DNA of 31,368 nucleotides from an uncultured Candidatus Saccharibacteria bacterium (GTDB lineage: Bacteria; Patescibacteriota; Saccharimonadia; Saccharimonadales; Saccharimonadaceae). The translations under genes and the position numbers were made by a program. The stretch is from positions 1-31,368 of the forward strand of contig CANAUU010000001.1 of NCBI GenBank assembly GCA_947364965.1, written 5' to 3'. This document shows, in pieces, positions 7,924 through 15,699 of this stretch. How positions within the stretch are numbered: position 1 is the first letter of the stretch; the number at the start of each line of letters is the position of its first letter. The notes under the pieces were generated by a model. The model was not told the origin of the DNA and did not search any database. It was given only the letters and a program-made list of their open reading frames with translations.

Positions 7924-7929
7924 TATAAT
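7924..7929 (+). promoter_or_regulatory. -10 box of the split phosphoketolase operon (leaderless)
   Basis: TGT-TATAAT, with the box ending 6 nt before the ATG at 7936. No clear -35 element. Confidence 0.75.
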
Positions 7930-7935
7930 CAAAAC

Positions 7936-8925
7936 ATGAACGTTTCTGGAGGTGAAAAATATCAAGCTATTCAGCGCCGTGTTCGCGCCTGCGACTATCT
8001 TGTTGTAGCGCAGCTTTTCTTGCAGGATAACTTTCTGCTTGACCGTCCGCTGCGCGCCGACGATATTAAACCTCGTCTTCTCGGTCACTGGGGAACTTGT
8101 CACGGTATCGACGTCGCCTATGCGAACCTAAAATCCTATTTCTCGCCGCAAAACCAGCGCAAACGTCATGAATACACCGACTTCTCCTTCATCCTTGGCC
8201 CCGGGCATGGTTTTCCCGCCCTCCAAGCCAATCTTTTCCTTGACGGCGACCTCGAAAAAGTCGACAAAAAAGCCACTCGCGACGAAAACGGTATCGCCTA
8301 CATCTGTAAAAACTTCTCCTGGCCAGGCGGCTTCCCGTCGCACGCCAGCCCTTTCACTCCTGGCGTCATTTGTGAGGGGGGTGAACTCGGCTATGCTCTG
8401 GGTGCTGCCTACGGTTTTTGTCTGGGCCATCCCGAAAAAACCGTTGCTGTTATGTTGGGCGACGGGGAACTAGAAACCGCTTCAGCTCTCGCCTCACTTA
8501 ACCTCGTCAAACTCGCCGGTAATCACGCGCATAATGGTCGCGTCATCCCCATCCTTCATCTTAATGGCTATAAAATCTCCGCGCCAACCCTCTATGGTCG
8601 TAAATCCGAACGTGAAATGAAAGAATTCGTGCGCGGATTTGGCTATACTCCATTCTGGATCGAGGGCGATTCTCCCGAAGCTTTCCAGAAAGCCCTCAAA
8701 GAAGCTACCAAAGTCGAGCATCCCTTCCTCATTCTCAAAACCGAGAAAGGCGCCACTGGTCCCAAGGAGCTCAACAATAAAAAAGTTGCCGGCAACTATC
8801 TCGCTCACCAAATCCCGCTTCCGAATGCTAAGACTGATCCCGAAGAACTTAAAGCCCTCAGCCGCTGGCTCAAAAGTTATGAATTTTCTGAACTTTTTAA
8901 TCCAGAGAAAGGATTTATGCTATGA
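7936..8925 (+). CDS. Phosphoketolase, N-terminal half (TPP pyrophosphate domain)
   Basis: 329 aa matching only the first domain of xylulose-5-phosphate/fructose-6-phosphate phosphoketolase. Visible: GHWGTCHGIDVAYANL, FILGPGHGFPALQANLFLDG, SWPGGFPSHASPFTPGVICEGGELGYALGAAYG, and the thiamine-diphosphate/Mg motif GDGELETA (about 175) to LNGYKIS (about 210). Phosphoketolase cleaves a ketose phosphate to acetyl phosphate and an aldose phosphate. In other bacteria the enzyme is one chain of about 800 aa; here it ends at the domain boundary and the second half is a separate gene overlapping by 4 nt (ATGA). The two products should assemble as subunits. Confidence 0.9.
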   Translation: MNVSGGEKYQAIQRRVRACDYLVVAQLFLQDNFLLDRPLRADDIKPRLLGHWGTCHGIDVAYANLKSYFSPQNQRKRHEYTDFSFILGPGHGFPALQANLFLDGDLEKVDKKATRDENGIAYICKNFSWPGGFPSHASPFTPGVICEGGELGYALGAAYGFCLGHPEKTVAVMLGDGELETASALASLNLVKLAGNHAHNGRVIPILHLNGYKISAPTLYGRKSEREMKEFVRGFGYTPFWIEGDSPEAFQKALKEATKVEHPFLILKTEKGATGPKELNNKKVAGNYLAHQIPLPNAKTDPEELKALSRWLKSYEFSELFNPEKGFML

Positions 8926-10094
8926 TTGACTCTGTCGAACACCCTGGCCAGGAACGCTTCTCGCCCGCCCGCCGCATTGGCGCCATGATGGCGAGCTACA
9001 TGATTCGTCGCAAAGATTTCTACCTCTTCTCTCCTGACGAAACCACCAGCAACAAACTCGACGCTACCCACGAAGTCACCTCGCGCCTCTGGGACTTGCC
9101 AAAGGCAGCTTGGGATTTGCCCGAAGCTCCGAACGGTCGCATCGTCGAAATGCTCTCCGAGAACGCACTCTTTGCCTGCATGGTTGGCCACCTAATGAAT
9201 GGCGAACCTGCGGCTATGACGAGCTACGAATCATTCTTTACTATCATCGCTTCACAAATCCTCCAACACATTAAGTTTCTCCAACAGTCTTCGGTAGTCG
9301 AATGGCGAAAAAGCATCCCCGCAGCCAATCTCCTTTCGACCAGCACCTGCTGGCGCCAAGATCATAACGGCTTCACTCACCAATCACCCGCCCTCATTTC
9401 GCTCCTCTTAAATGATCCTAGCCCCTACGCTAACTGTCTTTTCCCGGTTGATGACGTTGCCGCCGAGGCTGCCTTCATCTATATGCTGAATTCTGAAAAT
9501 GTTGTCAATCTTACAACATTCAATAAGGTCGAGCAACCTCGCTGGATCGACTCTCACCAGTCCGATGCCCAATTCGTAAATGGCGGCGCCAGCATTTTCG
9601 AATTCGCTTCTGACGAAAACCCAGATTATATCTTCGTCGGCTGTGGCGACATAGTTTCCTGCGAAGCTATCTATGCCCTCGACATTCTTCGTAAAGATTT
9701 TCCGGAAAAACGCTTCCGTTTCATCAATATCTCCGCTTTGTCTTATAACTCCATCGGCACAACCGACCGTCAGCTCACCCAAGATGAATTCGACGACATT
9801 TTCACTAAAGCAAAACCCATCATTGCCAATTTCCACGGCTATCCCGAAACTCTTCGCCAAATTCTCACGCACTATGCTGAGCCGAAACGCCTTAAGATTC
9901 ATGGCTTCAATGAGCAGGGCAGCACGACCTCGCCTTTCGAGATGTTGAGCATTAATCAAGCCTCGCGCTACCACCTCGCTCTCGATATCGCTCGTTTGGA
10001 AAAACGCGACGACCTTATCAAAAAGTATCAAAAAATCCTCCAAGATAACTCTGCTTACGCTCGCGAACACGGCGTCGACCAGCTTGCATTATAA
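8922..10094 (+). CDS. Phosphoketolase, C-terminal half (pyrimidine and C-terminal domains)
   Basis: 390 aa. It begins HPGQERFSPARRIGAMMASY, and contains FSPDETTSNKLDAT, AMTSYESFFTIIASQILQHIKF, STCWRQDHNGFTHQSP, and the C-terminal domain with FINISALSYN and FHGYPETLRQILT. These match the middle and end of phosphoketolases. The linker that normally joins the halves (the region with the NPHANGG and LRLPDF motifs) is absent, so this is not a simple frameshift of the full-length gene. AGAAAGGA at 8905-8912 gives it its own ribosome-binding site, and the ATGA overlap couples its translation to the first half. A product for acetyl phosphate supply is expected (family knowledge). Confidence 0.9.
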   Translation: MIDSVEHPGQERFSPARRIGAMMASYMIRRKDFYLFSPDETTSNKLDATHEVTSRLWDLPKAAWDLPEAPNGRIVEMLSENALFACMVGHLMNGEPAAMTSYESFFTIIASQILQHIKFLQQSSVVEWRKSIPAANLLSTSTCWRQDHNGFTHQSPALISLLLNDPSPYANCLFPVDDVAAEAAFIYMLNSENVVNLTTFNKVEQPRWIDSHQSDAQFVNGGASIFEFASDENPDYIFVGCGDIVSCEAIYALDILRKDFPEKRFRFINISALSYNSIGTTDRQLTQDEFDDIFTKAKPIIANFHGYPETLRQILTHYAEPKRLKIHGFNEQGSTTSPFEMLSINQASRYHLALDIARLEKRDDLIKKYQKILQDNSAYAREHGVDQLAL

Positions 10095-10120
10095 TGATAT
10101 AACAAGGGGATGAGTTAAGA

Positions 10121-10138
10121 CTTCAAGCTCACTTGAAG
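10121..10138 (+). terminator. Hairpin after phosphoketolase genes, weak terminator
   Basis: CTTCAAG (10121-10127) pairs with CTTGAAG (10132-10138) around a 4-nt loop, 27 nt after the stop. There is no good U-run, so termination is uncertain. Confidence 0.4.
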
Positions 10139-10181
10139 CCTTCAGGGTCGGCGCAATTATGTCTGGAACATAGTTTCATGT

Positions 10182-10187
10182 TATAAT
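10182..10187 (+). promoter_or_regulatory. -10 box of the PIN-TRAM gene (leaderless)
   Basis: TGT-TATAAT with the box ending 6 nt before the ATG at 10194. Confidence 0.75.
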
Positions 10188-10193
10188 ATAGTA

Positions 10194-11162
10194 ATGGAAT
10201 TAGCTATTTTAATTATTACGCTTATTATTTTGAGCGAAACATCGATTTTAATACTAAAAAGCCGTAAGCATCCCCTCATCACCACTAATCAGAAACGCAA
10301 AGTTTACATTGATACCTCCGCCCTCATGGACCCCCGTCTCATCGAAGTCGCCAAAACCGGCTTCATCGGCGATGACATTGTCATTCCGCGCAGCGTCACC
10401 AATGAGCTCCAACTTCTTGCCGACGGCAAAGATTCCGAGAAGCGTCTTCGCGCTCGTGCCGGTCTCGACACTGTACGCGAGCTTGAACGTGTGGTTTTTT
10501 TCAACACTACCATCCTGAATGACGAGCTGGATCACACCCCAGTCGACAACCGTCTGATGGAACTCGCAAAAGCCAATCACGGTCTCATCTTGACAAACGA
10601 TTTCAACCTCTCCAAGGTCGCTGCGACCGAGCATATTGACACGCTCAACCTCAACGCTCTCGCCCTCACCCTTCGCAACCAATACCTACCCGGTGAGCGC
10701 GCCAAGGTTAAAATCGTTGCCGCTGGCAGCAACCCACACCAAGGCGTCGCCTACTTGCGTGACGGCACCATGGTTGTCGTCGATCACGCCAGCGAGAAAC
10801 TCGGCCAAGAAGTCGAAGTCGAATTCATCCGCCTCAATCAAACCGCCTCCGGCACCATGCTCTTCGCCAGGCTCCCCGTCCAGAACCAAAATCAAAACCA
10901 AAACCAGAAAGACGCCGCCAAAAACCCAAACAATTCCTCAAACAGCAACCCCTCGAATAGCAACCCTTCAAACAATAGCCCCTCCAGCAACTCCACGAAA
11001 ACCTCCACCAGTAGTGCTCAAAAATCCTCCAACAATTTCAAAAACTCCACCCAGAAACTCCAGAAGTCTTCTTCCATCTCAAAATCCGGTTCCCGTTTCC
11101 CAAAGCTTCCTTCCCGTCACCACAACGACCGAAGCAGCAAAGCCAAGAAGCACCGCCGTTAG
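10194..11162 (+). CDS. Membrane-anchored PIN-TRAM domain protein
   Basis: 322 aa. An N-terminal hydrophobic helix (about 2-22) is followed by a PIN nuclease-like domain with the expected acidic residues (Asp40 in VYIDTSALMD, Glu71, Asp118 in VDNRLMELA, Asp136 in LTNDFNLSK), then a TRAM RNA-binding domain (about 168-220). This is the core of the YacL family, whose members usually have four N-terminal helices; here only one remains. The last 95 residues are low complexity, first Asn/Gln alternating, then Asn/Ser/Pro and finally Ser/Lys, and end in a basic run. Probably a membrane-bound RNA-processing protein; the substrate is unknown. Confidence 0.88.
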   Translation: MELAILIITLIILSETSILILKSRKHPLITTNQKRKVYIDTSALMDPRLIEVAKTGFIGDDIVIPRSVTNELQLLADGKDSEKRLRARAGLDTVRELERVVFFNTTILNDELDHTPVDNRLMELAKANHGLILTNDFNLSKVAATEHIDTLNLNALALTLRNQYLPGERAKVKIVAAGSNPHQGVAYLRDGTMVVVDHASEKLGQEVEVEFIRLNQTASGTMLFARLPVQNQNQNQNQKDAAKNPNNSSNSNPSNSNPSNNSPSSNSTKTSTSSAQKSSNNFKNSTQKLQKSSSISKSGSRFPKLPSRHHNDRSSKAKKHRR

Positions 11163-11273
11163 GCCGTAGCTATGGCTAACGAGCCAGTTCAGTCCAATCG
11201 ATCGACCCCAAAATAATCGACAACTATCCACTCAGCCAACGCCCTACCCAATTAGCTACTCCATAATTCTTAA

Positions 11274-11313
11274 AAAGCCTCCATCCGAAAACCCAAAAGT
11301 GGAGGCTTTCTTT
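11274..11313. terminator. Bidirectional terminator
   Basis: AAAGCCTCCA (11274-11283) pairs with TGGAGGCTTT (11300-11309), with T-rich sequence after it on the plus strand and A-rich sequence before it. It separates the convergent PIN-TRAM and PBP genes. Confidence 0.8.
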
Positions 11314-11325
11314 GGCTATATTAGC

Positions 11326-14064
11326 CTAACTGTCTGTCGATGAACTACTAGACCCCACGACTAGGGATGCCTCGTAGACATTACCGTCTTCATCATAAGC
11401 CCGCACTGTCACTAACTCCTCGCTACCGTCCAGGTATTTATACACCCCGCTCGCAATATCAGAAGCCGTTAGATACCTCCGCGGCCCTGTCACGCCATCC
11501 ACGATAACCACATATGACTCCAGCTCAATTCCGGTACCAGGGTTAAACGAGATATCCAGCATCGTCGGCCCAACCTTCGTAATCGACACCACATCGTCCT
11601 CGGGCAGCGTAGTACAAGTGTCCATCTCCTCATATTTGTATCCATCCGGAGCAATCACTGTTTTTGTCCCCGAAATTGGATCTACTATAATAGTCACCTC
11701 AATTTCGACCGTCTTGCTCGCCGGTGTACAGTCCGTCGCCTGCAACTTCGTTTCGGAGTTAAACTTCACTTTTTCAGTTTTTACCCCGGACTTCTCCGAG
11801 TTATACCAGCTCGGCCAAATATCCTTCACTCCTGCCACGGTCAAATCCTGCAAGCCTGATGGTCGAACCGGCTGGTCTCCCGACTTCCAGAGCCCCTCAC
11901 TCGCATACAGATCTTTATGAACCTTTTCCATGTAATCATTCACCACCCGCCGCACAATTGTGTTCGTGCTGCTGGTCAGACCTTTACCATCATGATTGCC
12001 ATTCCAGACCACCGTCGCAATCGCCGTCGAGTAGCTCGCCATCCATGAGTCCTTCGCCACCGCGCTGTTCGCAGTCGTTGTCGTCCCTGTCTTGCTCGCT
12101 GTCCATACCCCCGGCACTACAAAACCGAACGAATATGACTGTGGACCGAAGTTATACTTCGCGCGTGCCTCTGCGTCGCTCAAAATGCTAGAGATTTCAT
12201 AAGCCACCTGTTCATCAATCACCTGCGTCCCAGCCTCGTCTTTCCAGGTCTCCAAAACCTTGCCCGACGGGTCCTTCACTTCTAGCACGTAAGCCAAATC
12301 TTTATACATTCCACCTCGCGCAATTGAAGCATAAGCGTTCGCGTGTTCCACCGCCTTCACGCCGCAGCCACTTCCAATTGCAATCGACAGACCAGCCGAC
12401 GCATCATCACAGTAAGACTTATCGCCAAGGTTGTGTAAGATCTCCAGCCCGTTCTCAATCCCCACAATCGCCAGCGATTTTACCGCCCCAATATTCAAGG
12501 AGTTCGCTAGCGAATCGCGCAACGTAATCTTCCCGTAAAACTTCCCAGTCGCATTCGACATAGAACACGCTCCCGATGCTCCTGCGCAATAGAACGAATC
12601 AATATTTTCATCCATCATCGTCGTCCCCGGACCATACACCACATCGCCCTTCATCGAAAACAGCGGCGCATAATCTAGCAGAGGCTTGATTGACGACCCC
12701 GGTTCTAGCAGGGAAGTTGTCGCATTCACCTCGCCATACACCGGCGTATTCCAGTCAATCGACCCCACCATCGCAATCACCTGGCTCGTCTCCACATCGA
12801 CCGACACCATCGCGATATTGTCGCTCCCATTCATATACCTCAGCGCATCGCCAGCCGCCACCGCTTCGTTTGCCATCTCCTGCGCCCGGTAATCCAGCGT
12901 CGTCTTAATCGTATACCCACCGATTCGCATCGTCTGGATACCATACTTTTCCTCAAGCATCTTCTTCACTTCCATCACGAAGTGTGGCGCCTTCATATCC
13001 GAATACTGCGAACTCTCCGGCAAAATCTGGTCCAAAATCGGCACCGCTTTCGCTTCCTCCGCCTCTTCCTTCGTGATGTAGCCCATTTCCACCATCACAT
13101 CCAGCGCCTTCTGCTGCCGCGCAATCAAAGCCTCATTTCCATATGTATTATATGGGTTCAAAACCGCCGGGTTATTCGGAATTCCTGCGAGCAACGCGCT
13201 CTCCGCCAGCGTCAAATCCTTCGCGCTCTTCCCAAAATATGTCTGCGCTGCGCTTTCAATCCCGTTCCGCCGTCCGCCATAAGGCGATTCGTTCAGATAC
13301 ATTGTAATAATCTGCTCTTTGCTATACATCTTCTCGAGTTCAATCGAGAGAATCAATTCCTTAATCTTGCGTGAAATTCCGCCACGGTTCGCCGATGCCG
13401 CCTCGTCCGAGAAATAAACCTGCTTAATCAGCTGCTGCGTTAGCGTCGAGCCACCTTGCACCCCCTTACCAGTCAAAGTCGACATGACCGCCCGCATCAA
13501 CCCGACAATATCAATCCCTGGGTGTGTATAGAAATTTCGGTCCTCCAGCGCCACCGTCGCCTGCCGCACATATGTCGAAATCTGGTCCCCCTCCACCACC
13601 AGTCGATAATCCGCATCCCCCTTATCTTCCCAGAGCACCACCCCATTCCGGTCAAGATAAGTGTTCACAGTCTCCGAAATCGTCAAATCATTCAGCTCAA
13701 TTTCCTTCAGCTGGCTCTTGTAATACACAAACAACGCCCCCACCGCAATAATCCCCACCAAGACACATGCCGCGAAAATCTTCCCAATCCGCTTTAGACC
13801 GTCCTTTGAGAACCAGTAAGCCTTAATCCGCTCCCACCTAAAATGCGCAAAAAACCTCGCCGGTTGCTCCTTTGGCAACGGGGCTAGCGGCTTCTTCGGC
13901 TTTTTCCCTCCAGAGCCCGAGCCAAACGACCCTCCTCGCACCTTCGAACCGGCCGTTTTTACCTTATCCGCAATCTTCTTTTTTTGAGAAACTAAGCTAG
14001 AATAAACCCCCATATTCCCCCGTTTTCCGGAGCCACCCCTCGAATCTTTCGCAGTTTTTTCCAT
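11326..14064 (-). CDS. Class A penicillin-binding protein (PBP1A type)
   Basis: 912 aa. A basic, Gly/Ser-rich cytoplasmic tail (1-90), one membrane helix (about 96-115), the glycosyltransferase domain GT51 (catalytic Glu174 in EDRNFYTHPGID; QGGSTLTQQLIKQ about 203-215), and the transpeptidase with SSIK (Ser457-Lys460), SLN (522-524) and KTG (658-660). A C-terminal fibronectin-III-like segment (about 800-900) ends in a Ser-rich tail. It polymerises and cross-links peptidoglycan on the outside of the membrane. All catalytic motifs are intact. The TATAAT box 6 nt before the ATG predicts a leaderless transcript. Confidence 0.95.
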   Translation of the reverse strand: MEKTAKDSRGGSGKRGNMGVYSSLVSQKKKIADKVKTAGSKVRGGSFGSGSGGKKPKKPLAPLPKEQPARFFAHFRWERIKAYWFSKDGLKRIGKIFAACVLVGIIAVGALFVYYKSQLKEIELNDLTISETVNTYLDRNGVVLWEDKGDADYRLVVEGDQISTYVRQATVALEDRNFYTHPGIDIVGLMRAVMSTLTGKGVQGGSTLTQQLIKQVYFSDEAASANRGGISRKIKELILSIELEKMYSKEQIITMYLNESPYGGRRNGIESAAQTYFGKSAKDLTLAESALLAGIPNNPAVLNPYNTYGNEALIARQQKALDVMVEMGYITKEEAEEAKAVPILDQILPESSQYSDMKAPHFVMEVKKMLEEKYGIQTMRIGGYTIKTTLDYRAQEMANEAVAAGDALRYMNGSDNIAMVSVDVETSQVIAMVGSIDWNTPVYGEVNATTSLLEPGSSIKPLLDYAPLFSMKGDVVYGPGTTMMDENIDSFYCAGASGACSMSNATGKFYGKITLRDSLANSLNIGAVKSLAIVGIENGLEILHNLGDKSYCDDASAGLSIAIGSGCGVKAVEHANAYASIARGGMYKDLAYVLEVKDPSGKVLETWKDEAGTQVIDEQVAYEISSILSDAEARAKYNFGPQSYSFGFVVPGVWTASKTGTTTTANSAVAKDSWMASYSTAIATVVWNGNHDGKGLTSSTNTIVRRVVNDYMEKVHKDLYASEGLWKSGDQPVRPSGLQDLTVAGVKDIWPSWYNSEKSGVKTEKVKFNSETKLQATDCTPASKTVEIEVTIIVDPISGTKTVIAPDGYKYEEMDTCTTLPEDDVVSITKVGPTMLDISFNPGTGIELESYVVIVDGVTGPRRYLTASDIASGVYKYLDGSEELVTVRAYDEDGNVYEASLVVGSSSSSTDS

Positions 14065-14070
14065 GCTCTA

Positions 14071-14079
14071 ATTATACCA
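14071..14079 (-). promoter_or_regulatory. Promoter of the class A PBP gene (leaderless)
   Basis: Minus strand TGG-TATAAT, then six bases, then ATG at 14064. Confidence 0.75.
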
Positions 14080-14152
14080 CAACCCACCCATTCCAACAAA
14101 ACATCACGTTTTTGTAATAAACCACCAGCCAAACTCCGCCCCGATCGCCATC

Positions 14153-14188
14153 ACCAAAGAAAAGTGGCCACCCAAAGGGCAGCCACTA
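14153..14188 (-). terminator. Terminator of the DUF218-like gene
   Basis: On the minus strand AGTGGC and GCCACT (14183-14188 with 14164-14169) close a stem with inner CCC/GGG pairing, followed by TTTTCTTT. Confidence 0.75.
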
Positions 14189-14210
14189 AAAGTATGCCGA
14201 GCCAAGCCGT

Positions 14211-14774
14211 CTAAATTTGCCCAGCTATCCGTAAGGGAACGAAACCAATCGCCTCACGCAGATACCATCCTGCCCGGCTCCGGCACCACCACTGCGCCGC
14301 ATTTCTGTAGAGCCTGCTCGGCAGCTCTTCTGCTGGCGTCATCTCGAGCCCAAACAACCGTCCCTGTTTCACGACCCGCCGTACGTGCAGCGCGTGCGCC
14401 ACCACAGTTATAATTGGTAGCGGCGGCCATGGCTTATGCCCCAAGTCATCCGCCAGCGGCCTTGTCCCAGCCTTTTGCTGTTCCAGTCCTCGGAGTATCG
14501 CGTTCGCTTCCCGTAGCATGTGGTAGGAGCCTCCGCTCTCGGTGCCGTTTGTGCTCGATCGCCCCGTCCCCACCTCGAGCAGCCTTTCCCGCGGGAAACC
14601 GCTTCGGCACAACTTATCGTAGATAAAATCCTGTGCCAATACCACCACCCCCGACTCGCACGCATAATCCCTGAGGACCAATTCCGCCAAATCGTCAATT
14701 GACGACCGTCTGTGGGGATTTAGGGGATAGCCAAAGTCCAACGCTATGACATACTTCTGCTCCAAAGAACTCAC
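14211..14774 (-). CDS. DUF218 (YdcF/SanA/ElyC-like) protein
   Basis: 187 aa. The order of segments fits the DUF218 family: an N-terminal VIALDFGYPLN strand, VVVLAQDF (44-50), GTGRSSTNGTESGGSYHMLREANAIL in place of the usual E-S-x-S-T-x-x-N motif (69-94), ITVVAHALHVRRV in place of the VTSAYHMPRA segment (122-134), and a C-terminal YLREAIGFV. Members act in envelope or lipid-carrier metabolism, mostly undefined. No signal peptide or membrane helix is seen, unlike SanA. The start is GTG (14774), with AAGAAAGG directly before it; a TTG three codons later has better spacing to that site and may be the true start. The promoter TGT-TATAAT is at 14812-14820. Confidence 0.65.
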   Translation of the reverse strand: MSSLEQKYVIALDFGYPLNPHRRSSIDDLAELVLRDYACESGVVVLAQDFIYDKLCRSGFPRERLLEVGTGRSSTNGTESGGSYHMLREANAILRGLEQQKAGTRPLADDLGHKPWPPLPIITVVAHALHVRRVVKQGRLFGLEMTPAEELPSRLYRNAAQWWCRSRAGWYLREAIGFVPLRIAGQI

Positions 14775-14811
14775 CCTTTCTTAAAAATTTCAAAATCAGG
14801 ACGCTACGCCA

Positions 14812-14820
14812 ATTATAACA
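14812..14820 (-). promoter_or_regulatory. Promoter of the DUF218-like gene
   Basis: Minus strand TGT-TATAAT. It lies about 38 nt before the start codon, so this gene has a short leader, unlike the leaderless genes nearby. It is divergent from the orphan promoter at 14868. Confidence 0.6.
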
Positions 14821-14867
14821 CGAATTACCAAAAAATCCACTAAAACCCCATAACCCCATCAAACCTA

Positions 14868-14896
14868 TTGACAAAAAATCAAATCCGTGCTACAAT
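14868..14896 (+). promoter_or_regulatory. Orphan-class promoter 1
   Basis: TTGACA (14868-14873), 17-bp spacer ending CGTGC, TACAAT (14891-14896). One of five near-identical promoters in the window; expected start of transcription about 14903. Confidence 0.85.
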
Positions 14897-14902
14897 GAAA
14901 AC

Positions 14903-15146
14903 ATAAGGCTAATTCTAGCCCTACGCACCTCAAATAATCACGCATCGGAGATTACCTCTCTGGCGTTTCCTGATTGTGTAATTTTGCTTATTTCTGATTT
15001 TTGTGGCATAGCTGCAGTCAAAACCACCCAATTCCAACGGAATTTGGGTTCAAACACGGCGAAGCTTATAAGATCAGAAACAGGCAAAACGCGCAATCAG
15101 CGCGTCAAATCTTGCGTCAATGAGCGCATAAAACGGAGGTAATCAA
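14903..15146 (+). promoter_or_regulatory. Structured 5' leader (about 244 nt) of orphan gene 15147
   Basis: Contains a 5' hairpin GGCTA/TAGCC (14907-14920); a long-range 8-bp pairing TTTCTGAT (14991-14998) with ATCAGAAA (15073-15080) enclosing further hairpins, including CCCAATTCC with GGAATTTGGG; then ACGCGC/GCGCGT (15089-15105) and TGCG/CGCA (15113-15128). It ends in GGAGGT (15135-15140), 6 nt before the ATG. No leader peptide was seen. Non-coding, probably regulatory. Confidence 0.6.
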
Positions 15147-15656
15147 ATGTCTCAACCCAGATTCAAGGTCATCATCGACCCCGCCGTGTCCCTCGACGAC
15201 TTCGGCAACACCGTCGTCATCGACCAGCCCACGGGCATCATCACCAACTGCAACCCCGTTCTGAACCAGGTTATGGCGCTCTTCTACGACAGGGAGGGCG
15301 CCCTCACCGACGCCAGCAACGATCGGCTGCACGAGCTGGGCGACACCCTGCTGGCTGCAAACAATTACCTGGGCAACGTGTCGTTCTGGAACGACATCGA
15401 CGGCTTCATCGGTGAATATGGCCGCCCCGTCCCCTTTATGAGCGCAAAGATGCCTGAGGTCGAGAAAGACCCGAGCCTGCGGCAGGTGTACAAGCGCGAC
15501 TACCTCTCCGAGGTCGTCATCCCCACCTGCATCGGCGCCATGGTCGTCTATCTTCAGACGAAAGTCAAGTCTCAGGACATCCCCGCCGACGGTCCCGACA
15601 TGACTGACGCCTATCGTCTGCGCCGCCTCCTGGAGGTCCTCCCCCGCATTGCGTGA
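15147..15656 (+). CDS. Orphan hypothetical protein (169 aa)
   Basis: A soluble-looking, slightly acidic protein starting MSQPRFKVIIDPAVSLDD. It has no signal peptide, membrane helix or motif I can name. Hydrophobic segments such as VVIPTCIGAMVVYLQTKV suggest a folded helical core. Codon choice (many CTG, GAC, GAG, AAG, CAG) differs from neighbours, which favour CTC/CTT for Leu, and matches the other orphan genes. It has its own orphan-class promoter, a long structured leader, a strong ribosome-binding site and a terminator, so it is a single-gene unit. Function unknown. Confidence 0.8.
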   Translation: MSQPRFKVIIDPAVSLDDFGNTVVIDQPTGIITNCNPVLNQVMALFYDREGALTDASNDRLHELGDTLLAANNYLGNVSFWNDIDGFIGEYGRPVPFMSAKMPEVEKDPSLRQVYKRDYLSEVVIPTCIGAMVVYLQTKVKSQDIPADGPDMTDAYRLRRLLEVLPRIA

Positions 15657-15668
15657 TTCTCAAAACCC

Positions 15669-15697
15669 AAAGCCCCGAGGCCTCGCCCCGGGGCTTT
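15669..15697. terminator. Terminator between orphan gene and tyrS
   Basis: AAAGCCCCG (15669-15677) pairs with CGGGGCTTT (15689-15697). It lies between two convergent genes and can serve both. Confidence 0.8.
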
Positions 15698-15699
15698 CC

